Below, in pieces: positions 23,591 through 36,100 of a stretch of 64,000 nt of DNA. Source of the stretch: Halichondria panicea (Eukaryota; Porifera; Demospongiae; Suberitida; Halichondriidae). The stretch spans positions 3,812,978-3,876,977 of the forward strand of contig NC_087377.1 of assembly GCF_963675165.1 (NCBI RefSeq), read 5' to 3'. Positions within the stretch are counted from its first letter, which is position 1. Each line of letters begins with the position of its first letter. The notes below the pieces were generated by a model. That model ran no database searches and was not told where the DNA came from. It saw nothing but the letters and a program-made list of their open reading frames with translations. A program made the position numbers and the translations under genes.

Positions 23591-23654
23591 AGATCTACCT
23601 GAAAGCACATGTGATGTCACGTGATTATTGTGATACAGCAACTGAACTGCAGAA

Positions 23655-23905
23655 GCGAAGAACTGTAAAAATGAACTGCAGAACTGAAAAACTGAACTGC
23701 AGAAGCAAACTGCAAAAGTGAACTGCAAAGTGAACTACAAAGTGAACTGAAAAGTGAACTGCAAAGTGAACTGAAAAGTGAACTGAAAAGTGAACTGCAA
23801 AGTGAACTGCAAAGTGAACTGAAAAGTGAACTGCAAAGTGAACTGAAAAGTGAACTGCAAAGTGAACTGAAAAGTGAACTGCAAAGTGAACTGCAGAAGC
23901 GTAGT
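23655..23905. repeat. 12-bp minisatellite
   Basis: About 15-20 units of GTGAACTGCAAA / GTGAACTGAAAA in direct array. The two variants alternate irregularly. It begins about 50 bp after arm 2 of the inverted duplication ends. Confidence 0.85.
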
Positions 23906-24169
23906 TGAACTGCGAAATGAACCGCAAATGAAAAATGGAGTAGGTGTGTACCTCAGGGCCACCGTAGGAAAGGGATAAGCAGCTTACATCTGTAGTTGAC
24001 AGGAGTTGTTGGGTGTCATCATTATGAATCTCATTATATAATTATGAAAACAATGTTTTTGTGATGTCATCCTTATGAAACCATTAAATACTTGTGGTAT
24101 GTATTTCCTGTCTTGTCTTGCAAAGTTGGGGGTCTTAGGGCAGACTGAAGGGATAATACAATTATTCAC

Positions 24170-24770
24170 AGCATAATTTATCAGGGCCTAGTTATAATTT
24201 AGGTCATGCAGGGATTGATTTTGAATCAGAATGGTCCCCCCTTTTTTTTTTACCCCTCGTCCTGCATGGCCTTGTGGTTTAATCTCCTGTATAGTAGATC
24301 TATAGACATTTTAGTGCTGTTCACTGACTGATACAGCTTAATTAGCCTTAGGCCTATTTTCATCAATGGATATTAGGTCTACCACACAGAGTGAGTGGGA
24401 TTATGTTGTGTATAATTATGTATATGGTGTACTGTATTGCGTTGTATCCTTTGCTATAGCTTGTAGTTCTCATGTTGGTAATTTAATTTGTCTTGGGTGT
24501 TTCTCCCTTACATGTGGATTGTTCTGGGGCGTTACTATAGTCTACATGCAGTTATTGGCAAGAGCGTGAAGAAACCAGTTAATTGGCATCAAGATGAGGT
24601 GAACTATTGGTAAAAGTTACTCGGCGCCTATCAGATTGTTTGCGGAGTCAGTAGAGCTAGCTTACTTAGGTGCACTATAAGCTAGTTGATGGACTTGCAG
24701 TACCTATAGCTTGCAATTGCGTACATTGTTCTTATAATTGTTTCACATGTCTAGCATGTATGTATACAGT
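24170..24770. repeat. orphan copy of RTK 3' flank (start of tandem unit A)
   Basis: This stretch (TTATCAGGGC, TGCATGGCCTTGTGGTTTAATCTCC, GTTCTGGGGCGTTACT) matches 62220-62820 behind RTK gene B and, in part, 43120-43345 behind gene A. Here no kinase gene precedes it. It marks the left edge of the tandem duplication unit or the remains of a lost upstream copy. Confidence 0.75.
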
Positions 24771-27191
24771 TGTACCATGGCATGGATATCAAGGGTGTAT
24801 TGGATTTGTACTACCAGGGAATACATACACAGAACTGCACCAGCAAACAATATACACAAGCAGATGTCCACCAGTGGCTTGTACTAAACTATGAACACCT
24901 ATTGATTAGAAGCTGTTTATCCAACCCATTTACAACTGAGTAGTAGTAAACACTCCTTGGATCTGTGCTGTGCATATATGCACTTGTAGTACAAGTGCGA
25001 GTGTCAAGTGCAAGCACACGCACACAAAACATACACAAGTACAACTTGTATACTTGTGTACGTTTGTGCATGTGCGTGTGAAGTTGTACTTGACGTGTAC
25101 GTTTTGTATGCGTGTGCTTGCACTTGACAAACCACATTTACAACTTCAGACACGGTTTCGAATGCGGTGTAGTTTTAGTGAATCTGATTGGATACTAAAG
25201 AATTGATTTTCACAATGTGATTCGAGTGGTTTTTCATTTTTGTGCTTTCCACAATTTTTGTCAAGGTAGTGTTCCTTTAAAAGAGAGGGTCCTTAAAGGG
25301 TGGAGGGAGGGCTTCAGACTGATCACAACCATGTACCCTATAGGGTGCATCAAGTTGAACATGGGATTTGTACCCTGTCATGGAGTGTCCTGAGAGTTTC
25401 AATGGATATATCCTTAGTGTCCAGAGGAGGTACGACAGGCGCGGTGCAGCTCAGGCAATTAGCCATTGATTGAGCAATAATTATTCGCCCACGTCGTATG
25501 TTTTTGCTGAGAGTAATCAGTGGCTAATTGCTTGAGCTGCACCGCGCCTGTCGTACCTCCTCTGCTAGTCATTTGGGAAGGAAGCCATTAAGATCAAAGA
25601 GTTCATAAAATTCCGATAAAGCAGTCTGTATAAGACAGGAAGTGCTACAAAGTTGCCTCATACATGAATAATATTAATGAGAACAGTTTTCTGATAAAGT
25701 TGAAATATGTAATAAGAAGACAGTTTAACGTGCGATAAACACTTTAAATTTATGAATTTGGGTCAAACTAGCATAAATGATTGCGGAAAGTTTGTTTTTG
25801 AGCAAGCTGTTCACTATCGACGTAGCAAGCTAAAAATTGGTTGAACAATTAAAAACGATCTAAATAACAACATATTCAAGGTAAATGCCATACAAATGAA
25901 TGGTGTTTGCAAAGCAGTTACACAAACTTTGACATAAACACAAAACTTGGTAATAGCTAGCATAGAACACATCATGAATGATTTCAAGCCTAGATTGCTG
26001 CAAAGCATGCACATGCATCAGATGCACTAGTTGATATACTTTAGGCAGTCACTGGTTCCTTTCACATCTGGAGATATATGCAACCACACCCAATTTTAGC
26101 CCCATATGTCGTATGGCTTCTTAGTACGAGCCCTTGAAAATTCACAAAAATTTAGAAATTTCGGTGACCCATGGCATAGCACCACGCACTTTAGAGCATA
26201 ACTTCTGCCATGACAGTATACCATGCACTGTATACTCCTTACGATATCGTAAGAATGTATCCTTACGATATCGCCTTTCAGGTGACGTACTTAAAGGGGG
26301 TGGGCACTCTTAAAAGGGTCAAAGGTCATTATCGTAACTTTTAATTAATAAAAGTGACGTCTTAATTTTTTGCTTTTTTTTACCAAACTAGTCTTTCCCC
26401 GCCTAAGTTTGTGATGGGATCTTCATGGGATCAGAAGATATGGACTTTGCAACACAAGTTGGTGCAGTTATTGACATGCCTGTGGGCCATTCCATACGAA
26501 TTCAACATTACCTAAACAGGTGACTTCTCAGAATTGTAGAGTACCGTGAGGCAAAAACACAATAAGAATTTAATTGTATGGCTTCTGAGGTATGGCCACC
26601 TGAGTAACAGCAGTCCAAGCAGTGGACATCATGAGCAACCATGACTTGTAAACCTGTGTGTAAGTGAAGAAAACATTTCCCAGGAAAAGAGCGTCTGCCG
26701 ATACAACCTCATAGACAAGTTTCTGCAGATCCTGATTGAACATTTATTTAGTGCCTTTAGTCACTTTGTGCCTTCATACAATATTGTTTGTGTATATATA
26801 ATTGTGAATGTTTTTGTAAACAATCGCTAATTAGTTGGGGGTGGTCTGTTGCTAGGTAACAATGATGGTGTCAAGATACCCCCGGGGTCTGGGCTACCTG
26901 TATAGGAAATAGTTACGAGTGATTCAATATATGGTTCATGAGATACCATTTTTAAAGAAAAATGTGTATTTATTATGTTAAAGCTGCATGGAAAGGGTGT
27001 GGTATATGTATTTCCTGCAAATACTGAAAACTTGGGGGTATTATATCTAGTTGGGCGGAGTCCAACCAATTGCAACCAACTAGGGTCTTAGGGCAGATAT
27101 TGGATATATTATAGATTCTATATATCCTGTGATGTAGTACAAACTGAGTCAACAAATTATTCTAGGTAGTGAGGAGTTAACAATCTATGTG
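24771..27191. other. upstream region of RTK gene A, repeats only
   Basis: A repeat block (24771-25570) containing a long palindromic CA/TG-rich section (about 25003-25134) and a MITE interrupts sequence otherwise shared with the gene C upstream region: GAAGCCATTAAGATCAAAGAG occurs at about 25579 and 62930. From 25600 to 27191 I see no coding exon. The proximal promoter should lie just before 27192. Confidence 0.5.
25422..25564. mobile_element. MITE with ~44-bp inverted ends, copy 1
   Basis: Ends CAGAGGAGGTACGACAGGCG and the complement, continuing as GGTGCAGCTCA.GCAATTAGCCA on both sides, around a ~55-bp centre. A second copy is at 28057-28210. Confidence 0.8.
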
Positions 27192-30100
27192 ATGTACAAG
27201 CTTATTGCATGTGTAGTGATTCTGTCTGCACTGATACAAGAGTCAGTACAAGATGGCAACTGTCCAGTCTGTGGAGCACCCACTGCTGAGGCTTCAATTA
27301 CAAACACCTTTGCCGGCAGCTTCAGTAACACCAGACGGAGAAGACAAGCCGCTATAAATCCAGAGCCTGGTATGTGCATGAGGTCTATTTCACTACATAT
27401 ATATATACACGTGTTTTCGGTGTCAGAGAATTGTGCTTGTGATGTTATCATACGTACTTATAGTGTCATGTTCATATTATAGAGAATCAGAAGATTCATC
27501 ATTTTATTCACTTAGGTATACATGCATGTGAGTATACGTACATTGACTACTAGTACTATAGTGAAACCAGGAGCCCATAAATAACAGAAGGAGCGGCTGA
27601 CTACGGGATCACGTTTCGTAAGTGGTTATGACCGCATTTCCATATACTGTATAGCGGGTGTATTTCGAGGGCATAAGGTTTTCGCGGATTAAGCATGTAC
27701 CGCGAACATTTATAACCGCGAATTTAATATTGCATGCATGCATGCATGCTGCAAAAAGGCTGCTAATCCACGAAAATTAAATCTGCGAAAACCTTTCTAA
27801 AGGCATTTCTTTGAAAATGTATACCCTCAAAATATACCCGCTATACGGTATGCAGAGTCACTAAGTGGTTGAATCCCTACACGTGTTATACGCAATACAT
27901 GACTGCGGTTTGCAAGCACTTAGTCGCTTCCATAAAAGGAAGTGTGGTTTCACCAGCAATACAAAATATGATTCTCGAGCCCCTCCTTCTCTTATTTATG
28001 GGCTCCTGGTGAACCAGTGGAAATATCTTAGCAAGTTTGTGCTTTGTTCTATAGATCAGAGGAAGTCCGACAGGTGCGGTGCAGCTCAAGTAATTAGCCT
28101 TTGATTACTCTCAGCAAAATCATACGACGTGGGTCGGGCGTGGGCGGATAATTATTGCTCAATCAATGGCTAATTGCTTGAGCTGCACCGCGCCTGTCGT
28201 ACCTCCTCTGGTTCTATAGATATAGTGATAACTGTCACACGTTATTTCAGGGGGCAATTAATTGATGTGCGACGTGCTACAGTCATTGTTTTTTAGTAGC
28301 CTTAATTAAATCAATTTAAACTTGAGATCTTTTCTACAGATTCCAATGCTCCTACAACACGAGGTAATGAGTTTGCCCTTGCATTTATGAGACATGCTGT
28401 TGAACAAGCTGAAATAACGCTGTATATTACGACTGAACAAAATGTGTCTAATTTCACTATTGAAACGAAGTTTTCAGGTCTAATAGGATTCAACGAGACA
28501 TCATCTGACAGTGGATTGTACTCTCATACTGGCACAGCTCAGAGGGGAGAGTTTACTTTCATTCAATTGCAAGCTATTGATGGACTGCCAGGCCTATCAG
28601 TACAGAGTGACGGTAATAATACTGCAAGTGATAGACAAAAGGGACTGATCTTAACTGCAGATAATCCAAAGCATGAGCTCACAGTATATGCTCTATACAG
28701 CAGTGATGGTATTAGCAGTGATTTTGGTTCCTCCACTGATACCTTCATGGCTATTAACTGTGTTAATTTTCCAACGGCGAGAAATTATCAGTATTTCATA
28801 TTCACAGTATATATTAATGGTGGTGGTGGTAGTAGCCAGTTTCTCATGACACCCTGTCAAGATAATACAACTATTCGTGTTAGACCATCACAACCATACA
28901 CTCATCCCTCCTGGGTAAATTCAAGCGTGCAGCGTACAACTCCGGGTACCTTGTCTGAGGAAGAAGCAATCTATGGACGACGTTTCAATCGCTTTGATAC
29001 TCTCTTGTTTAGCAATGATGGTGATTTAACCGGGACCATAATTACATCTGACAAGCCATTGTCTGTTTTCAGTGGCTACAGCGACTTTTCGTTTTTTCTC
29101 GTGGAGCAAATTCCACCACACCCAACATACGGCAATTTATTCTTTCTCTCATCAATTTTTAACAGAGTGATATTTCAAATAGGCTCTGTCAGTGATGAAG
29201 CCTCCATACAAGTCAACTGTCCATGTAGGCCAAACTCTGTGAGTAATAGTAGATTGCGCATATCCCTCACAGGTTCTGGGAGATTTTTTACTGCTGTTAT
29301 GAATCAAGGCCAATACGTTGAATGTTCGTTATTTAGCAATCCAACAACAGCTTGCAGTATCCAGTCGATACGTCCAGTTACGGTTATGAGTTACCAATTG
29401 ATTAACTCTTTCTCGATGGTGTATATACCACCTGTTGATTCTTATCTGACTCAGTATAGTCTCACAAGTCTGGGTGATTCTTCTGTATCCCTGAGCTACT
29501 CTCTCCAGGATCTAAACTTTCCGGGATTACTAGTCAATGGAAGTATATTCCCACCGTCCGATGGTTTCACTACCATCGACTGTAGGTCGGACTGTTCTAA
29601 GTCAATAGTGTGTGGGCGGGGAGCTACTGGTCGCTTAGGCCGCCAAGGAACCTTTGATATACAATTTTCTGGTGATGTACCATTCTGGGGGTTTGCAGGT
29701 TCTGCTGGAGAATTTACTTACTCTCTACCATTTGAGATGAGACCAATAGGATGTAAGTTCAAACATAGATAGAGTAGAAGAGGGATTGGAAACGGAAGTA
29801 CCCTCGAAGTACCATCCGTGTATCTCCGCGGTTTTAATCGAGGCTTACTTTTTAACACGAGGGCTAAACATGAATAATTCATGAGAATTGTTTTTGCTCT
29901 CTGTAAGAAGTCCACGAGCAGTTCTGCTGCTAAACATCAATTTTCTCTAATACTTGAGGCCATTTGGGACACAGGACACTATTTAGTTACAAAGCCTTAG
30001 CTATATCAAAGGTACTATAGGAACACAAGCATGAAAAAGCGCTGTGTACCTCTAGCTACTTCACGACAATCGAGATTATATTTTCTTTGTTTCCAATTGA

Positions 30101-33100
30101 TACCTACTATCAGGAGGCATGTGATTCAGTAATGGGGGTAGCTCTGAGATGTATGCTTTGGACACAATAAGTTTCCCGGGCTTTTGCGGGAGTTATGAGG
30201 AGATACACGGATGGTCCAGAGCCACTATGTAGACTTCATTGTAAAACATCACGTGAATCACTTCCGTTTCCAATCCCTCTTCTACTCTATCTATGGTTCA
30301 AATAAGGTCCATTGTTATTAATATTTACTTCACTTCTTTCCTCCAGTGGCCTGGATTGAAGCTCAAGACATTGTTGTTGTGGAAACAGTGGGTCTAGTAG
30401 ATGTGGAGTTCATGATAACAAGAGGTGATCGTTCGATAATAACAAGAGCTTTTGTTGTCACTAGAAGTTTGTCTGCAACAGAAGGTGAGATGAGTGCTAT
30501 ATATGAACTTGTTCTTATAGGGCAATCACTGTTTTTAATTATTGCCCAATACGCACTGGATGACATTGGATGACATAATGCCCGAGGGCCGCAGGCCCCA
30601 ATGGCATTATGTTGCTCCAGTGCAATATATGACATGTTGCACGAGGGCGCCTGCAATAACTAACTTGTTGCCCAATGACGTCAAACTCTTATAATTGGTC
30701 AATTTTTCCCTTATAAATTGTAATAAAAGATGTGTTTTGAGTTAATGAATTCATTAGTTTTGCTGAATTTCATAGTAAGGTTTTCTTCCTTCTCTTTGTC
30801 TGGTAAATTTACCACAGGAACCGTAAGTGTCTCACTAGTGTTTCACTATGATTATACAGTTTGGGTGGGAGGGGGCACTTCACTGAAAGGTCACATTTTT
30901 GTATGCCATATACAGAACTGACCACAGTACAATATGCCATATATTGGCACTGCTATTCCTTTAATCTCAGAGGTCAAAAGGCAACAAGTATTAGTTATTG
31001 CCCAGCACGAGTGCAACATGCCATATATTGCTCCAGTGCAATATATGGCATGTTGCACGAGGGCGCCTGCAATAACTAACTTGTTGCCCAATGACGTCAA
31101 ATTCTTCTGATTGGTCAAGTTTTTTCCCTATATATTGTAATAAATGACATGTGTTTTTAGTGTATATATATAGTAAATTCTTATTTGTTGAATTCCATAG
31201 TAAATTCTTAAGTTTTGTTCCCACAACTAATGGAAAAGGTAGTAGCCTATAAAACGGACCAAATGAGTTATTGGGTGCAGGGGCGTAGGCAGGGGGGGCT
31301 CATGGTGCTCAAGCACCCCCTTTCTATCTGAGATTGTACACAAAGTGTACCTGATTGTCTAGCTGAGCACCCCCTTCTCTTACAGATCTAGCTAGTAGGC
31401 AAGCAAAACGAACTGGTCTTTAAACTGTTAGCTATTCTGGCTTAGATCTATAGACTAGTTCTCTTTCGTAGCAAAATAGACTTCTCTATGCAAATAGAAG
31501 ATTGGGCCACGCCCAACTATTAATTATTACGTCATTAATAAGAGGTGTGGCTTCCGTTCAACTAAATTTCGGCGCTGTGCGGCTCAAAATCGGGCACTTC
31601 GCGCCCTCTTTCGTCATAGTAGCACCCCCTTCCTCAAAATCCTGGCTACGCCCCTGGGGTGGGATGGTGGGGCATAAGTCTACTGTATCTACACCCAGTG
31701 CAAGTGCATACAATCCCAGTGCATTGTGCCATATAATGCAGTGCAATATATGGTTGCTATGGTAGTGATGCAACATGCCATATACAGAGCACTGGATTGC
31801 TTTGATCTGCCCACTCACTGGGTAACAATGATAAATAAATTATGTGTTCACTCTGTTTCTTTAGTCTCCTTTAGTGCCTAACTAACACATAATTATTATA
31901 CCACACTTACATCACCACTAATTGATCTCATTGGTCAACAGCTGTAGGATATATATAGAATATTAGCATACAGCCCTAGGCATGCACAGTTTTCAAGTTG
32001 TTTTTTTAGTTTTTTTGTTCAAGAAAGTAAGCAAAGAAAAAAGAGCCATGCTTGATGGTACTAAGACTCAAAGCGACGGCAGAAACATGGAAGCTGCTCT
32101 CCAGCAAGATGGCTAAGCTTCCATGGGTCCATGGGCCTGGTTTAGATACATTTTATCCAAGAAAAGCTTGCAACTCTAGTAAAGGACGTCGAATGGTCAA
32201 CGCTTGGACCAAGGAATCTCTTCAGCATTTGTAGGAGTCGACGTGTTGCTCAACTAGCTCTTTGGCAGCTGAAAAATCCGGCATACAATCTGCATCGTGG
32301 ATTGAATTGTTGCTATGGGAGGTCCTTTTATAGTGCTGCGGTCACGTGGTATAAGCAGAGATTGAAGAGAGAGGGATATGAAACTTGATGACGTGTACAT
32401 ACAATCCGTGTTGCCCAAAATGGGCGTGGCACGTTGTCTTTACTGCAAAAAATCATGTAAAATACTTTGTGGGACTGTATCTCTGGACTTGCTGCTACAT
32501 ATAGAACAAAGTTGATATTAAATGCAAGAGTGGACTGTTGGGAAGTGCAATAGCTCCTCAGCTAAAAGCCAAGAGACAGCTTGTTCGATCATTTCAACTT
32601 TTTTTACCTCTTGTACTTGTCCTGGAGCAAAATTTTGCAAAATTGTACACTAAAAATCGATTATACTTTCAGCATCAGAGCGACCTAGCCTTTGAGAAAG
32701 GCACCAGTTCATAGAATTAATACATAGCTAAAATAAAAACTCATCACTGAATCATCTTATGAAAAAACCAACTTGCTTTCTGCTACAGTCCCACAAGGCT
32801 AGTATAGCCAATAAACCAGGGAATCTGGCGTTTTGGATTTTATTTCCACCAAATATATTTTAAAAGCAATCTGTGGCTAGTCAATTATATTCTAATTTAA
32901 GTGAGTCATCCAGCTTCCCATGGGCCTGTTGTGTTTTATTTACAAATTAAACCGCATTTTTATAGCTAAATTTTTACTCTGTTTTACATTGAGCACATAA
33001 GTTCACGTTATCTAGTTTCATATCCCCTTTTCTTCAATCTCTGGTATAAATCAGATATACCAAACCTACTCGGAGGATATGCACCCTATATATCCTCCGC

Positions 33101-36100
33101 TACCATTGTTACATACCCCTCAGCTCCGCCTCAGAATAACCACGGTAGCGGAGGATATATGGGTGCATATCCTCCTCTTAGGTGTGTGGTATATCTTATA
33201 CTTATTTACTTTCAGGAGAGGACTACACTTCAACTGGTTTGCTCCGAGGTACAGGCAATAGTGCTAACTTAGAATGGAGACCTGGTAATTCACTTCCCAA
33301 TGATCGATTTATCGTACCTATAATTGATGATGACATTCCGGAACCAGTTGAAGTATTAGAGATTGTAGTTGAATGTGAAGATAAGGGAAACTGCTATTTA
33401 CCACAACAAACTTACACCATCACCATTATAGACGATCAAGGTACGTACAGCTGCATGTTATGCTTATATATATAGTAGATAAAGCGTGTCTATACAATCA
33501 TTGGCATGTATATGTGTCACAACGTCGTTTTGCGGCAAACCATGCATTACCAGAATGGGCTAAGTTAGCAGAAAATTTGACACTTTGCGATCTAGCAATC
33601 AGGCAAGGATCATGATCGATGTCCTACATGTACTGCATGGTTTTATTTTTGCGAGGCCATGCATGCGCATTAGCACTATGTCTTAATTGCTAGTTTGCAA
33701 GTATTTACGTTTTATGCTCGTAAAACAGCGTTGTAGTAAGTAGTGAAATTTGATCAGTCATGCATGTCCATTTCCTAGGCAACTGTAGGGAAGTAAGGTA
33801 TAATTATTAACACCCGGGCTAATAAAACTGAGACATATCTCGTTTATTGTAGCTATTTGCTCTGACCTGCCTGAAATTGGATTTGGTACCTTGGAAAATA
33901 GAGTCTTGGAAAATAGTATCTTGGAATATGATATGGAGGAAGATATGATTAGTGGCACTAGACCAAATGGAACTGTTGCAACGTACACTTGTGATGATGG
34001 ATTCAGGCTGGATGGAAATGCCACTCGGATATGTGACACTGGAAATTGGGCAGGCACGGTACCTGTGTGCATAGAAAGTAAGTCATGCATGAGTAATAAT
34101 TTGTACCATGATGTGCTCTGACACTAAGGAATATCCATTGAAACTCTCAGGATACTCCAGGGTACAAATCTCATGTACCCTAGGGTACATTGGCTGTGGT
34201 AAGCCTAAAGCCCACCCTCCATCCTTAAAGCCAGTCTTTTATAGAACACTACTGTGACACACTAGGATCACATTGTGAAGATCAATTCTTCAGTATCCAA
34301 TCAGATTCACTAAAACTACCGGACCACATTGGAACTGGGTTGTAAATGTGGTTTGTCAAGTGCAAGCACACCACACAAAGTGTGCACAGTGCATGCACGG
34401 CAGGGATCAAAGAGTGTTTACTACTACTCAGTTGTAAATGGGTTGGATAACAGCTTGTAATTGCTTCTAATCAATACGTGTTCATAGTACAAGCTACCTG
34501 TACCATGAATATCTGCGGGTGTATTGTTATAGTACAAATCCAATACACCCGCAGATATCCATGGTACAACTATTACATGTGTGTACGTGTATATATATGG
34601 TACTGAATATCAACATATGTATAGATAATAGTTATAGACTGAGTTCAAGGGATTATGAGACCCCGAGGGCCCGAGTCTGTAGCGCCCCCGAGCGCAGTGA
34701 GGGCGCTATATACTAAGGGCCTGAGGGCCTCATAATCCCATAGTGACCGTTGGACGAGGCCTATAACTGATTTAGAATAGTGCTAAGCTATGGCTAAGCA
34801 AGCTAAGCTATATTAACACAAAGAAGACTCTGCAACCAAGAGTTTCTACAAGCCTCAAGCAACGTTAAAGCTTTGCTCTGGCTAAGTCTACATAAAAAAA
34901 CTTCAGTGAAGGCCATTTCCGTCTGTTGAGAATCATGCATAGCAAAAACTGCTAATAGAAAGTTGCTATTCTACTTAACAATTAGCTCTGCACTAGAGCA
35001 CTAGCTATTGGTAGCTGCAAGAGTGAGATAAAGGCTGCAAAGCTGCACTGTTAACACAAAAAAATTAATTTTTAATGATGCACTGCATCATCGTTACTAT
35101 GACTTCAACATAAATTTCCATAGGCAAGTACATATAATGAACCTCTGTAGAAGACCTCTACTGAAGTCTCTAAGTGAAATAAGGGACCTCTCAGTAACCA
35201 ATCAGATTGCACCATTTGTGACAAGTATTTTCTAATAGCTCTGCCTATATAGTCAAACTGATCTGTATTAACTCTTTACTTTCATGTCAGGTTTAGGGCA
35301 CTCTCTCATTATATATACAATATATATCTCGGTGTGCATGCATGGTACGTATATTGTGTGTGCCATTTCCTGACAGATTCCCTATAGATTTTCTTCAAAT
35401 GTTCAATTTTACACTGAGGCATCAGCACCCACAGTGCTTTCATTGAGTCTGTTTTTGAAGTTATACTACTGCATGCATGTTGTATATATAATTATGTCAT
35501 AATTATACTGTGTTAGCCTCGATCCCAGGCCGCACTATCATCAGGGAAGTGGGCCTGGTATCGACATGCTTGCGCATGCGCTAACCATCTGCCAGTATAT
35601 ATCTGACGGCGACGGATAAAAACGTTTATGGTAAAAAACGATGACGTCACAACGAACGGAAGTGGATTGAAGAAAATTGATAAAAAGTTTGATTGAAGGT
35701 TTCTAACCCATCAGATATAGCATTCTTATAGCTACCATTATCCTCGGGGCCGTAGACAGCGGGGGGGGGAGGGGGGGGGCAAGATCTGCCAAAACTATTG
35801 ATCTGCACATGCCCAATGAGAGTGGGCAGGGCTATCTGATGCACATGCTGACTGCTGAGAATAAGTTATGACCTTTTTTTATGTAAATTCTGAGCTCCAC
35901 TGCACCTCTGGGAAGCAGGCACCTTCCTAGTTTAAGCATAGATTGAAGAGTTAGAGGGATAGGAAACGGAGTGGTGCACGTGATGATTTTACATTGAATC
36001 TGCAGTGGAGCCTCGAAAATTATCTGCGCTACGCCCTATGAACGAGGCTATTAACCACATTTTTGCCGGGTAACTCCCAAAGCTGTGTTTCCTCGAGACA

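Larger units (their letters stand above)
21838..23600. repeat. inverted duplication, arm 2 (interrupted)
   Basis: Two blocks, 21838-21996 and 23322-23600, are the reverse complement of 17985-18310. They are separated by the CATAG element at 21997-23314 plus its target duplication. Confidence 0.72.

Noticed and set aside
23655-23905. Possible CRISPR-like array
   Set aside because: Units are 12 bp with no unique spacers; it is a minisatellite in a eukaryotic genome.
23625-23962. Open frame encoding repeated HFAVHFSV
   Set aside because: It is only the translation of the 12-bp minisatellite on the minus strand.
24970-25140. Overlapping Cys/Thr-rich ORFs on both strands
   Set aside because: They arise from a palindromic CA/TG-rich repeat also seen near 11200 and 34360.
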